Shown: positions 1 through 7,413, counted from the first letter of the stretch. The stretch: DNA of 15,053 nucleotides from Candidatus Acetothermia bacterium (GCA_003552425.1 PUMC01000001.1:1-15053), one strand, 5' to 3'. Made by a program: numbers and translations. The notes: generated from the letters alone by a model not told the origin.

Positions 1-150
1 CGCACCCACACCACCCGCCAGAAGATCGGGCACGAATTGTGACACCGGAAGCGTCAGACGCCTCAACCGCCCTTGCAGGTCCACGGCCCGCAGGTCGACC
101 CGTTCGATACGGTTTTCCTTCACCAGTGTGATGACGTCTTCAAATCCCAT
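1..150 (-). CDS. Glutamine synthetase family protein, N-terminal fragment (cut by window edge)
   Basis: Only the first 50 codons lie in the window; the gene continues past position 1. The ATG at 150-148 follows a strong AGGAGG site (160-155). The visible part, with VDLRAVDLQGRLRRLTLP at about residues 18-35, resembles the N-terminal beta-grasp domain of type I glutamine synthetases and of the gamma-glutamyl-amide ligases that share their fold, where a V-D-L-R-x-x-D-L-x-G-R pattern is typical. The catalytic domain is outside the window, so glutamine synthesis cannot be told from ligation of glutamate to another amine. It starts 35 bases after the upstream gene's stop and is probably in the same leftward operon as the PanB-like gene. 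Its company suggests a specialised paralogue rather than the housekeeping enzyme; that is inference. Confidence 0.72.
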   Translation of the reverse strand, partial: MGFEDVITLVKENRIERVDLRAVDLQGRLRRLTLPVSQFVPDLLAGGVGA

Positions 151-185
151 AGGGCCTCCTTCGGCACATTACCCTGGGTTCCTCT

Positions 186-1136
186 TCACACCTGCGGTAC
201 GGCCAGGTCTGCAGGACCCCAATCGGACAGAACGGCGTCGGGCTGCGACGCCTGCACGAGCTCTTGGATGATGGCCGCGTGCTTGACCTTCTCCCGACCC
301 CAGTCAGCAAGCGTGGACTCTGCCACCCAAGGCTTGTACAACGCCCCCGGGCCCACCACGCACGCCGGCCCAGGCTCGAGCTTGAAGTAGCAGGGCGCGC
401 AGACACGCGTCATCTCCGGCGTGTCGTAGAAACGGTTGAACCCTCCAAAAGAATCGGTCAGGTAGACGTGTAGATCCATCGGCAGCGCGGTGGCCTGCCT
501 GATGGCCGCAAGCTGCGGAAGGGAGAGATCGCCCACCGGGTTGAAGGTGTTCGCGCCCAGACGCTCCAGCACCTTCGCCCCAGCTGCGTTGCCGTGACCA
601 GCGAACACGGACACCTTGAACACGACATCCTGAGGCAGGTCACCGGCCTCTCGCATCTGCGTGAGCAGCCACAGGAGTCCCTCATCAAGGACCAAGAACC
701 CCCGGAAACCGATTTCCACAGCCCGCAGGATGTCCGCAACCACATACCGAAGCTGATCGGAACCGCGGAACCTGAGGCCGGACAGCGCCCCTTCAGGGGT
801 GACGAGCTGCCGTCCCGTATCCCATCCCGAGCGTGGTCCAGGCGTCAAGATGACCTCCACATTGGCGTCCGCCGCGATCTGAGCGAAGTCCTTGAGCTCC
901 TTTCGCGTAAGCAACGTCGCCCCCATCACGGCGGAGATCATTCTGTGCACGGGAAGGTCACGCTTGCGGGCTTCGTCGACCACGGCCTCCAACACACCGG
1001 GGCGCTCCACACCGGAGATCTCCATCCGGTACTGTGCGCCGTCGGGAAACCGGCGGTTGCTCGACGGGAGGTCGTAAGCGTCTTGCCCTGGTACACCATG
1101 CTTGCCCATGAGTTCCGCTACCCTGTGCTGGTTCAT
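186..1136 (-). CDS. Conserved TIM-barrel-like protein, resembling U32-peptidase-annotated proteins
   Basis: About 316 residues, with no signal peptide or membrane segment. The start at 1136 is preferred because the ATG overlaps the PanB stop as ATGA and follows AGGAGG by four bases. The longer frame to 1172 would run into panB and has no better site. The sequence alternates predicted strands and helices, with runs such as VEVILTPGPRSGWDTGRQ and FRGFLVLDEGLLWLL, then FKVSVFAGHGNAAGAKVLE, consistent with a TIM barrel. A Cys-containing APCYFKLEPGPA segment lies in the C-terminal third. I recall similar proteins being labelled U32 peptidase, but I do not see the classical U32 collagenase signature clearly, so no enzymatic activity is assigned. 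Overlap with the PanB-like gene implies coupled translation and a shared pathway. Confidence 0.75.
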   Translation of the reverse strand: MNQHRVAELMGKHGVPGQDAYDLPSSNRRFPDGAQYRMEISGVERPGVLEAVVDEARKRDLPVHRMISAVMGATLLTRKELKDFAQIAADANVEVILTPGPRSGWDTGRQLVTPEGALSGLRFRGSDQLRYVVADILRAVEIGFRGFLVLDEGLLWLLTQMREAGDLPQDVVFKVSVFAGHGNAAGAKVLERLGANTFNPVGDLSLPQLAAIRQATALPMDLHVYLTDSFGGFNRFYDTPEMTRVCAPCYFKLEPGPACVVGPGALYKPWVAESTLADWGREKVKHAAIIQELVQASQPDAVLSDWGPADLAVPQV

Positions 1137-1996
1137 GCATCCTCCTTGAGCGCCCGCTCCAGCTGCGCCCATTCTTCGTCGGGGATTCGATACGTGTGCT
1201 CGTCCCCAGGGAAGGTTCCGTTCCGGACATCACGGATGTAGCCCTCGAACGCCGCGGTCATGGCTTGCGCGATGTCCCCGTAACGCTTGACGAACTTCGG
1301 GGTGAACGCCTCGAACAAACCAAGGATGTCGTGCACGATGAGCAGCTGTCCGTGACAAGCCGGTCCTGAACCAATGGACAGCATCGGGATCGTCGCTCGC
1401 TCAACGATCTCCTTCGCCACCCGTGCCGGTACGGCCTCGAGCAGCACGGCAAACGCCCCTGCGTCTTCGAGGATCTCGGCGTCCTCCATGAGTGCCAGAG
1501 CGGTCTCCGCGTCGCGGCCCTGGGACTTGAGCCCACCGATCATGCTTGCCGCCTGTGGGGTGAGGCCGATGTGGCCCATCACCGGAATCCCGGCGTCTAC
1601 GATGGCTTCCACCCTTGACGCCATCCGCGCACCGCCCTCGAGCTTCACGGCGTCCGCCCCACCTTCGGCGATGAAGCGCCCAGCGTTGCGCACGGCTACC
1701 TCGTCCGAAGGTTGGTAGGACATGTAGGGCATGTCCCCCACCACAAATGCCCGTGACGCCGCTCGGGACACCGCCCCGGTGATCTCCACCATGAAGTCCA
1801 TGGACGCCTGCAGCGTCGATGGATGCCCCAACAGGCACATCGCACCGGAGTCCCCCACCAGGATCATGTCCATCCCCGCACGGTCCTCCAGCAGCGCCGT
1901 AGGATAGTCGTAGGCTGTGAGGAACGTGATGCGCTCACCACGCTCAACCATAGCGTAGAGCTCCGGAATCGTGACCTTGGTCCGCTTGTCCGACAT
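1133..1996 (-). CDS. panB: 3-methyl-2-oxobutanoate hydroxymethyltransferase family protein (PanB-like)
   Basis: PanB transfers a hydroxymethyl group from methylene-tetrahydrofolate to 2-oxoisovalerate, giving ketopantoate for pantothenate and CoA. From the ATG at 1996, behind AAAGGAGG, the product is 287 residues; E. coli PanB has 264. The longer frame to 2059 has no support. Expected metal and catalytic residues are present: Asp49 in VGDSGAM, Asp88 in VGDMPYM, Lys118 and Glu120 in KLEGG, and Glu187 in LLEAVP. The PVMGHIGLTPQ block is also typical. Odd points are GDSGAMCLLG where most members have GDSLGMVxLG, and GSGPACHGQLL near residue 210, where family members usually carry Asp before the Gly-Gln. 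No panC or panD is nearby. It may be a true PanB or a paralogue acting on a related 2-oxoacid in this locus. Confidence 0.85.
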   Translation of the reverse strand: MSDKRTKVTIPELYAMVERGERITFLTAYDYPTALLEDRAGMDMILVGDSGAMCLLGHPSTLQASMDFMVEITGAVSRAASRAFVVGDMPYMSYQPSDEVAVRNAGRFIAEGGADAVKLEGGARMASRVEAIVDAGIPVMGHIGLTPQAASMIGGLKSQGRDAETALALMEDAEILEDAGAFAVLLEAVPARVAKEIVERATIPMLSIGSGPACHGQLLIVHDILGLFEAFTPKFVKRYGDIAQAMTAAFEGYIRDVRNGTFPGDEHTYRIPDEEWAQLERALKEDA

Positions 1997-2065
1997 CTCC
2001 CCTCCTTTCCGTTCATGGTATCCGCCAGTTGGGGGAGGCGGCCACATCGCACCGTGCAATACGCA

Positions 2066-2090
2066 AATGCGTCATGTGTGTTGACGCATT
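2066..2090. promoter_or_regulatory. Inverted-repeat operator between the panB-like and Lrp genes
   Basis: AATGCGTCA (2066-2074) and TGACGCATT (2082-2090) form a perfect 9-bp inverted repeat around a 7-base centre. A direct repeat TACGCAA flanks it (2060-2066 and 2092-2098). The right arm covers most of the rightward -35 box. Lrp/AsnC proteins bind imperfect palindromes and often regulate their own gene, so this is the natural operator of the adjacent regulator. On the minus strand a TACAAT box (2093-2088) lies inside it and could serve panB, but its -35 region is poor. Confidence 0.6.
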
Positions 2091-2109
2091 GTACGCAAAG
2101 TGCTAGAGT
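2081..2109 (+). promoter_or_regulatory. Sigma70-type promoter for the Lrp/ABC-importer operon
   Basis: TTGACG (2081-2086), a 17-base spacer and TAGAGT (2104-2109) with a TGC extended -10 immediately before it. Predicted transcription start is near 2116, leaving a leader of about 14 bases that holds the GGGAGG ribosome site at 2119-2124. The overlap with the inverted repeat means a bound repressor would block polymerase. Confidence 0.65.
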
Positions 2110-2129
2110 GGTTACCATGGGAGGACGCA

Positions 2130-2693
2130 ATGGCGCGTAGGCTGGCGTCCTATGCCGATCTGGACGCCACAGATCGCAAGATTGTCGAGTTCCTGCGGCG
2201 GGATGGGCGGACACCCTTCCGGGAGATCGCCCGAGCCCTGGAAGTCTCGGAGGGGATGGTCCGGCGACGTGTGCAGACCCTTCTTGACTCAGGCCTTCTG
2301 AGGATTCTGGCCGTTGGCGATCCTCTCCGGCTTGGCGTCCCTGTCCTTGCCGCCACCACGCTGCGCATCCATCCCGGACACCTCTCCGATGTCGCCCGGC
2401 GGTTGGCGGCCGCGGACAACGTGCGCTATGTGGCCGAAGGTGTGGGCAACGGGAATCTGATGGTGGAGTCCCTGCATCGCACGGTTGCCGACCTTCACAC
2501 CTTCATCACCGAGCTCATCGGGCGGATGCCTGGCGTGATCTCCGCGGAAACATTCCAAGTTGTGCACATCACCAAGAGCGTCTGGGATTGGACGATCCCC
2601 ATCACAGAAGACGACCTCAGCAATCGGTTCTTCCAGGAGGGAGGTGATCCAAGCAACGAGCCACCGACGGGCTTCGGCCCAACGATATCCTGA
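2130..2693 (+). CDS. Lrp/AsnC family transcriptional regulator
   Basis: A 187-residue DNA-binding regulator. The ATG at 2130 follows GGGAGG by five bases; the in-frame GTG at 2100 lies upstream of the predicted -10 box and is rejected. The N-terminal third is a winged helix-turn-helix beginning LDATDRKIVEFLRRDGR, with the recognition region around EIARALEVSEGMVRRRVQ. This is the classic AsnC arrangement. Residues from about 75 to 150 fit the RAM ligand-binding/oligomerisation domain, including a G-x-G-N-L-type segment (VGNGNLMVE). The C-terminus is extended and ends in a polar Pro/Gly-rich tail. Family members sense amino acids or related small molecules. Its position between the divergent metabolic genes and the importer genes suggests it controls both arms through the operator at 2066-2090. 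Confidence 0.9.
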   Translation: MARRLASYADLDATDRKIVEFLRRDGRTPFREIARALEVSEGMVRRRVQTLLDSGLLRILAVGDPLRLGVPVLAATTLRIHPGHLSDVARRLAAADNVRYVAEGVGNGNLMVESLHRTVADLHTFITELIGRMPGVISAETFQVVHITKSVWDWTIPITEDDLSNRFFQEGGDPSNEPPTGFGPTIS

Positions 2694-2708
2694 ACGGGAG
2701 GTAACAGC

Positions 2709-4229
2709 ATGAGACATGCGATCGTATATCTGACGGTGGTGGCGTGCGCGCTGGCCATGATGGTCGGCATCGCCGTTGCCGAAGAGCGCCAGGGCGGCAC
2801 ACTCACGGTCGCCATCACGGCCGACCCCATCGGCTTCGATCCCCACAAAACGACAGCCCACTCGAGCTTCCAAGTGTTGGAGAACGTGTTCGACACGCTC
2901 GTGGGGGTGGGAGCGGACACCCTCCCCGAACCAGACCTGGCGAAATCCTGGGACGTGTCCGAGGATGGCCTCACGTGGACCTTCCACCTGAGGGAAGGCG
3001 TGACGTTCCACAACGGACGGCCCCTGACCGCCGATGATGTGAAGTACTCGCTGGATCGGATCATGGATCCCGATGAGGCCGCCGCGCCCGCGTGGCGCAT
3101 GGCCGCAGTCGAATCCATCGAGGCCCCGGATGACCGGACGGTCGTCATCCACCTCCACTACCCTTACCCGGGACTCCTCACCAAGGTGGGTGGGTACAAG
3201 GGTATGGCCATCGTCGCCCGGGAGAACGTGGAGGACGGTACAATCGTCTCCAACCCCATCGGGTCGGGACCGTTCGCGTTCGTGAGGTTCGTGCCCGGCG
3301 ACCGGGTGGAACTCGCACGCAACGAGGCCTATTGGATGGAGGACCGCCCCCTCCTCGACCGGGTCGTGTACAGGGTGATCCCCGACGAGACAGTCCGGCT
3401 CACCAGCTTGACCACCGGGGAGGTGGACTGGATCGACGGCGTACCGCCCGCACGGGTGGACGCGCTGCGCGGCCGTGACGATATCGTCATCGGCGAGGCA
3501 CCGGGGCTCGACTACTGGTACCTTGGGGTGAACCTGGACCACGAGGCATTGGGCGATGTGCGGGTCCGACAGGCCATCGCGTTCGCGATCGACCGAGCGG
3601 AACTGGCGGAAGCGGCGTTGTGGGATGCTGCCGAGGCCAACGATGGCCCCATCCCCGCCGACAGCTTCTGGTACACGGGCTACCATCCCTATCTGGGCAA
3701 GGAATCCATGGACAAGGCTGCCGAGCTTCTGGAGGACGCGGGGTGGGCCGATGGATTCAAGGCCGACATCATGGTCAGCACCCAGTACCCGGAGACGATC
3801 CGGGTCGCCGAGGTGATGCAGGCACAGCTCAGGCCACTGGGCATCGCCCTTGAGATCCGGGTGTTGGAGTGGGGGACATGGCTCGCCGAGCAAGGCGAGG
3901 GCAACTTCGATACCTACTTCTCCGGCTGGATCGGTAACCTCGACGCCGACGACTTCTTCTACGCCCAGCACCGAACCGGAGAGGGGTTCAACTTCACCGG
4001 ATACTCCAACCCCGAACTCGACGAACTCCTTGACCGAGGGCGCATGGAGGCCGACGAGGAAGAGCGCTACGCCATCTACGCCGACGTTCAGCGCATCATC
4101 ATCGACGAGGCACCTTACATCTACGTCTACGTCCCCACCGTCGTGCACGCCTGGCAGCCCTACGTACAGGGCTACGAGACGCGACCGGATCGAAAACTGC
4201 GCTTCCTCAACGCGTGGTTGGACCGCTGA
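2709..4229 (+). CDS. ABC transporter solute-binding protein, peptide/nickel (SBP family 5) type
   Basis: A 506-residue extracytoplasmic receptor for the importer encoded next. The ATG follows GGGAGG (2697-2702) and lies 15 bases after the regulator stop. A signal peptide of about 24 residues ends AVA before EERQGG. There is no lipobox cysteine, so a soluble periplasmic protein is expected. Family 5 hallmarks are visible: GGTLTVAITADPIGFDPHKT at the start, the LAKSWDVSEDGLTWTFHLREG block, VTFHNGRPLTADDVKYSLDRI, NPIGSGPF, and RVRQAIAFAIDR in the second half. Length is typical of DppA/OppA proteins. The family binds di- or oligopeptides, nickel chelates, glutathione and opines, and the substrate cannot be read from sequence. 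Lrp linkage makes an amino-acid-derived ligand plausible. Confidence 0.93.
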   Translation: MRHAIVYLTVVACALAMMVGIAVAEERQGGTLTVAITADPIGFDPHKTTAHSSFQVLENVFDTLVGVGADTLPEPDLAKSWDVSEDGLTWTFHLREGVTFHNGRPLTADDVKYSLDRIMDPDEAAAPAWRMAAVESIEAPDDRTVVIHLHYPYPGLLTKVGGYKGMAIVARENVEDGTIVSNPIGSGPFAFVRFVPGDRVELARNEAYWMEDRPLLDRVVYRVIPDETVRLTSLTTGEVDWIDGVPPARVDALRGRDDIVIGEAPGLDYWYLGVNLDHEALGDVRVRQAIAFAIDRAELAEAALWDAAEANDGPIPADSFWYTGYHPYLGKESMDKAAELLEDAGWADGFKADIMVSTQYPETIRVAEVMQAQLRPLGIALEIRVLEWGTWLAEQGEGNFDTYFSGWIGNLDADDFFYAQHRTGEGFNFTGYSNPELDELLDRGRMEADEEERYAIYADVQRIIIDEAPYIYVYVPTVVHAWQPYVQGYETRPDRKLRFLNAWLDR

Positions 4230-4244
4230 GATAAGGAAACTGGC

Positions 4245-4272
4245 GGGGCCGGGGCCCGTGGGCCCCGGCCCC
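4245..4272 (+). other. Very stable GC hairpin between receptor and permease genes
   Basis: GGGGCCGGGGCCC (4245-4257) and GGGCCCCGGCCCC (4260-4272) are perfect 13-base inverted arms separated by GT. No T-tract follows, so it is not a standard intrinsic terminator. Such hairpins after receptor genes commonly protect or attenuate mRNA, so that the binding protein is made in excess over the permease. The first permease starts 23 bases later with its own GGGGGAGGA site. Confidence 0.7.
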
Positions 4273-4295
4273 ACGGCACCGTCTGGGGGAGGACA

Positions 4296-5237
4296 ATGAG
4301 CGCGTACATCGCGAGGCGGCTGGGGACCACCGTGTTGGTGGCGGTGGGGATCTCGATCGCTGTGTTCATGATCATCCGGTTGATCCCCGGGGATCCGGCA
4401 CGGGTCATGCTGGGCATCCACGCCGACGCCTCCCGTATTGCCACGCTGCGGACGCGCCTGGGCCTGGACCAGCCGATCCCCGTGCAGTACGGGATGTGGA
4501 TCGGCGGAGCGCTTCGCGGAGATTTGGGGCAGAGCGTTCTCACCGGCCAACCGGTCAGCGAAGCTATCTTGCAGCGCATTCCGGTGAGCTTCAGCCTTGC
4601 GGGAGGCGCGCTGCTCGTAGCCCTTTTGATAGCGCTTCCTGCGGGGATCTTCGCTGCCGTCCGCCGCCAGTCGTGGGGCGCCTCATCGATCACCGTCCTT
4701 AGCCAGATCGGCGTGGCCATACCCGACTTCTGGTTGGGCATCATGCTCATCCTCGTGTTCGGAGAGTGGCTGCGATTGCTTCCTCCCTCCGGGTACGTGT
4801 CCCCTGGAGACAGCCTCCTACAGTGGCTTCGACACCTGGCACTTCCAACCTTGTCCATCGGTCTGATCAGCGGCGCCATCCTCACCCGCTTCGTGCGTTC
4901 ATCGATGCTGGAGGTTTTGGGTGAAGAGTACGTGAAGGTGGCCCGATCGAAAGGCGTCCGCGAGGTGCGCGTCATCACGCGCCATACACTGCGCAACGCA
5001 CTCATCCCCATCCTCACCGTGACGGGCATGCAGCTGGCCTACCTGTTGAGCGGTGTGGTGGTCATTGAGGTCGTGTTTGCCTTGCCGGGCCTCGGCCGGC
5101 TGGCCTTCGACGCCGTAGCCAGACGCGACTACCCCATGCTGCAAGGGGCCGTACTCATCATCGCCATATCCTTTGCTCTGATCAACCTGGCCGTCGACAT
5201 CCTCTACGCGTACATCGATCCGAGGATCAAGTACTGA
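4296..5237 (+). CDS. ABC transporter permease, DppB/OppB type
   Basis: A 313-residue inner-membrane permease, the usual size of the DppB family. It opens with an N-terminal membrane segment (TTVLVAVGISIAVFMIIRLI) followed by the family-typical PGDPARVMLG. Further hydrophobic spans follow at about 100-130, 135-160, 190-205, 245-265 and 285-305. The cytoplasmic coupling loop EYVKVARSKGVREVRVITRH, followed by TLRNALIPILT, matches the EAA motif that docks onto the ATPase. The start follows GGGGGAGGA. Its TGA overlaps the next gene's ATG as TGATG, indicating tight coupling with the second permease. It should pair with that permease to move the ligand delivered by the upstream receptor. Confidence 0.93.
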   Translation: MSAYIARRLGTTVLVAVGISIAVFMIIRLIPGDPARVMLGIHADASRIATLRTRLGLDQPIPVQYGMWIGGALRGDLGQSVLTGQPVSEAILQRIPVSFSLAGGALLVALLIALPAGIFAAVRRQSWGASSITVLSQIGVAIPDFWLGIMLILVFGEWLRLLPPSGYVSPGDSLLQWLRHLALPTLSIGLISGAILTRFVRSSMLEVLGEEYVKVARSKGVREVRVITRHTLRNALIPILTVTGMQLAYLLSGVVVIEVVFALPGLGRLAFDAVARRDYPMLQGAVLIIAISFALINLAVDILYAYIDPRIKY

Positions 5238-6118
5238 TGGCGCGGCTGGGGAAGGGCCGCGGAGGGTTACGCCACACCTACTGGGCGGATACGGTCCGCA
5301 GGTTCGTCCGCAACCCCATTGCCATGTTGGGGATGGCGTTCGTGCTCATCGTCGTGCTGGCGGCACTCGTCGGGCCGTTCGTTGTGTCCCACGATCCGCT
5401 GGGCGTCAGCGTGCGCACGCGGTTCACCCCACCGTCCACCACGCACCTCTTTGGGACGGATGAGCTGGGCAGGGATGTGTTGGCCCGGGTGGTGTACGGC
5501 GCGCAGGTGTCGCTGATCGTCAGCTTCGCCGCGGTCACGTTCTCGTTGTTCGCGGGAACAGCCTTGGGCTTGTTGGCGGGTTACTTCGGCAGAGCCGCCG
5601 ACGAGATCATCATGCGGCTCATGGATATCCTGTTCGCCTTCCCCGCTGTGCTGTTGGCGATCTCCATCCTGGCCATCCTCGGCCCGGGTATGCCCAACAC
5701 GATCATCGCCATCGGAGTCGTGTACACGCCGATCTTCGCCCGCATCGCCCGGGGAAGTGTGCTCAGCGTGCGGGGTCTCGACTATGTGCTGGCCGCCCGC
5801 GCCGTGGGCAGCCGTGAGAGCCGGATCATGGTCCGCCACATCCTGCCCAACTGCATGGCACCCATCGTTGTGGAGACCACGCTGAGCCTGGGGTTCGCCA
5901 TTCTGTCCGAGGCGGCGCTCAGCTTCCTCGGTCTGGGGACCCAACCACCACGCCCCAGCCTAGGACGCATGCTGAGCGAGGGGCGCATGTTCATCGTCGA
6001 TGCCCCGTGGATCGGCCTGTTCCCAGGACTGGCCATCATGCTCGCCGTGCTCGGGTTCAACCTCGCCGGTGACGGCCTGCGGGACGCCATGGACCCCAAG
6101 TTGCGGCGGGCGCGTTAG
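5237..6118 (+). CDS. ABC transporter permease, DppC/OppC type
   Basis: A 293-residue partner permease. The N-terminal RFVRNPIAMLGMAFVLIVVLAALVGP is the typical OppC-type cytoplasmic tail and first membrane segment. It is followed by the periplasmic HLFGTDELGRDVLARVVYGA block that marks DppC/OppC/NikC proteins. The EAA loop is at LDYVLAARAVGSRESRIMVRHILPN, and the C-terminal region has LSFLGLGTQPPRPSLGRML, also family-typical. The ATG overlaps the previous stop. Two ATPases (DppD/DppF type) would normally follow. Here a DUF1028 gene follows instead, so the ATPase must be supplied from elsewhere on the genome or from beyond this window. Confidence 0.94.
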   Translation: MARLGKGRGGLRHTYWADTVRRFVRNPIAMLGMAFVLIVVLAALVGPFVVSHDPLGVSVRTRFTPPSTTHLFGTDELGRDVLARVVYGAQVSLIVSFAAVTFSLFAGTALGLLAGYFGRAADEIIMRLMDILFAFPAVLLAISILAILGPGMPNTIIAIGVVYTPIFARIARGSVLSVRGLDYVLAARAVGSRESRIMVRHILPNCMAPIVVETTLSLGFAILSEAALSFLGLGTQPPRPSLGRMLSEGRMFIVDAPWIGLFPGLAIMLAVLGFNLAGDGLRDAMDPKLRRAR

Positions 6119-6137
6119 TGCGCGAGCATACCCAGCC

Positions 6138-6986
6138 ATGACGCCCACCCGTGAAGACGCGCGCCTCCTGTACGCCACGTTCTCCATCGTGGGCTTTGAT
6201 CCCCACACCGGCGAACTCGGGGCTGCCGTGCAGAGCAAGTACTTCGCCGTGGGCGCGGTGGTACCGTGGGTGGAAGCCGGCGTGGGGGCACTGGTCACCC
6301 AGGCCTACGCGAACATCCATCACGGAAGAAGTGGACTGCAATTGCTCCGGGAGCATCACCCCGCCGAGGAGGTGCTCGCCACGCTCCTTGCCCAAGACCC
6401 GGGCAGGGAGCAACGACAGATCGGGGTCGTTGACCACCGTGGCGGTTCAGCGGCAGCGACCGGAACGGGCTGCCCGCCCCACGCCGGACACCGGAAAGGG
6501 AAGGGCTACACCTGCCAGGGCAACCTCCTGGCCAACGATCAGGTACTGGAAGCCATGGAACAGGCATTTCTGTCGCGCGGGGGTCCGTTGTCGCGACGAC
6601 TCCTCGAGGCTCTGATCGCCGGCCAACAGGCAGGCGGAGACCGTCGTGGCCAACAATCGGCAGCCCTCCTTGCTTACCCCAGCACGCTTACGAGTACGAC
6701 CAAACCCCTGAACCTTCGCGTAGACGATCATCCTTGCCCCGTGGACGAACTGGGCCGGCTGCTCGACCTGTGGGAGCTCTACCACCTCCAGGCGGACCCC
6801 GACGACTACATCCCGATGGAAGGAACCATCCGCGCACGGCTCGATCGCGCGCTCGCAGCGCTGGGCACCAGCCTTGACGCGTTTCTGCTTCTCGAGAACC
6901 TGGGCCATCGTGCCCCGCGGGAAGGACGTATCGACCACCGCCTCCTCACGTTCACCGAGCACCTCGCAGCGTCGCGCCGACGTTAA
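6138..6986 (+). CDS. DUF1028 family protein, Ntn-hydrolase-like, with C-terminal peptidoglycan-binding-like domain
   Basis: A 282-residue protein of the family annotated as an uncharacterised Ntn-hydrolase superfamily group. The characteristic N-terminal block TFSIVGFDPHTGELGAAVQS is followed by GVGALVTQAYAN. The central ATGTGCPPHAGHRKGKGYTCQ and GNLLANDQVLEAMEQAF segments match the family, as does GGDRRGQQSAALL. The C-terminal NLRVDDHPCPVDELGRLLDLWELYHL resembles the putative peptidoglycan-binding region often attached to DUF1028. The ATG at 6138 is the only sensible start after the permease stop; it lacks a clear ribosome site and lies 19 bases downstream. Thr14 is the candidate nucleophile, so about 13 residues would have to be removed if processing applies. 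It may hydrolyse an amide in the imported compound; that is inference. Confidence 0.85.
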   Translation: MTPTREDARLLYATFSIVGFDPHTGELGAAVQSKYFAVGAVVPWVEAGVGALVTQAYANIHHGRSGLQLLREHHPAEEVLATLLAQDPGREQRQIGVVDHRGGSAAATGTGCPPHAGHRKGKGYTCQGNLLANDQVLEAMEQAFLSRGGPLSRRLLEALIAGQQAGGDRRGQQSAALLAYPSTLTSTTKPLNLRVDDHPCPVDELGRLLDLWELYHLQADPDDYIPMEGTIRARLDRALAALGTSLDAFLLLENLGHRAPREGRIDHRLLTFTEHLAASRRR

Positions 6987-7413
6987 ACCCGGCCGTGGCC
7001 CCCGCAGCCGCGGCCGGCGGGACAACCACGAGAAGCTCAGGTACCTCCATGAACAATGCTGCTGCGGCCGACGTCAAGGCTCCCCCCATACCCCCGAGGA
7101 AGCAGAGGGCCACATTGCCCTCCACCCCGTAGGCATTGCCCGTTGCCCACACCCCCAGGCTGGCACCGACCGCCGAGCCTCCCGTGTAGCCGATGAGCGC
7201 CCCGACGATGGCCCTCCCAAAACACTCCCAACCACCGTCACAGCCGGCGGAGGCGATCGCCGATACCCCGAACATACCGCCTATGCCTAGCGCATAACCG
7301 GCCAAGGTTCCCACCAGGAACTCGCTCCACACGGCATCTCGCGGCTGTGCCGCCCACACCCCGCCGCTCATCAAGGCAACGATCACGATCCCGACACCCA
7401 GCTTGCGCACCAT
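6952..7413 (-). CDS. Glycine-rich exported or membrane protein of unknown function
   Basis: A 153-residue protein not recognised as a named family. It has a signal peptide (MVRKLGVGIVIVALMSGGVWA, cleavage likely after WAA). Two or three glycine-rich hydrophobic segments follow, GTLAGYALGIGGMFGV, GRAIVGALIGYTGGSAVGAS and ALCFLGGMGGALTSAAAALF. Their many small-residue (GxxxG-like) spacings suit tightly packed membrane helices. Two cysteines lie in the loop AGCDGGWEC and could form a disulfide outside the cytoplasm. The ATG follows GGGGGTGA, which overlaps the stop region of Maf six bases upstream, so the two are co-transcribed. Its 3' end overlaps the DUF1028 gene convergently by 35 bp. The reading frame is clearly better than its shadows, but the function is unknown. 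Confidence 0.65.
   Translation of the reverse strand: MVRKLGVGIVIVALMSGGVWAAQPRDAVWSEFLVGTLAGYALGIGGMFGVSAIASAGCDGGWECFGRAIVGALIGYTGGSAVGASLGVWATGNAYGVEGNVALCFLGGMGGALTSAAAALFMEVPELLVVVPPAAAAGATAGFNVGATLRGAR

Noticed and set aside
2289..4550. 753-residue minus-strand open frame across the regulator, receptor and permease genes
   Set aside because: It is antisense to three well-supported genes, its translation is low in recognisable motifs and rich in His/Asp/Val from complementary codons, and it has no sensible start context.
6989..7017. CCGGCCG / CGGCCGG inverted repeat as a bidirectional terminator
   Set aside because: The arms are only seven bases around a 15-base loop with no T-tract, and they lie within the coding end of the glycine-rich protein gene.
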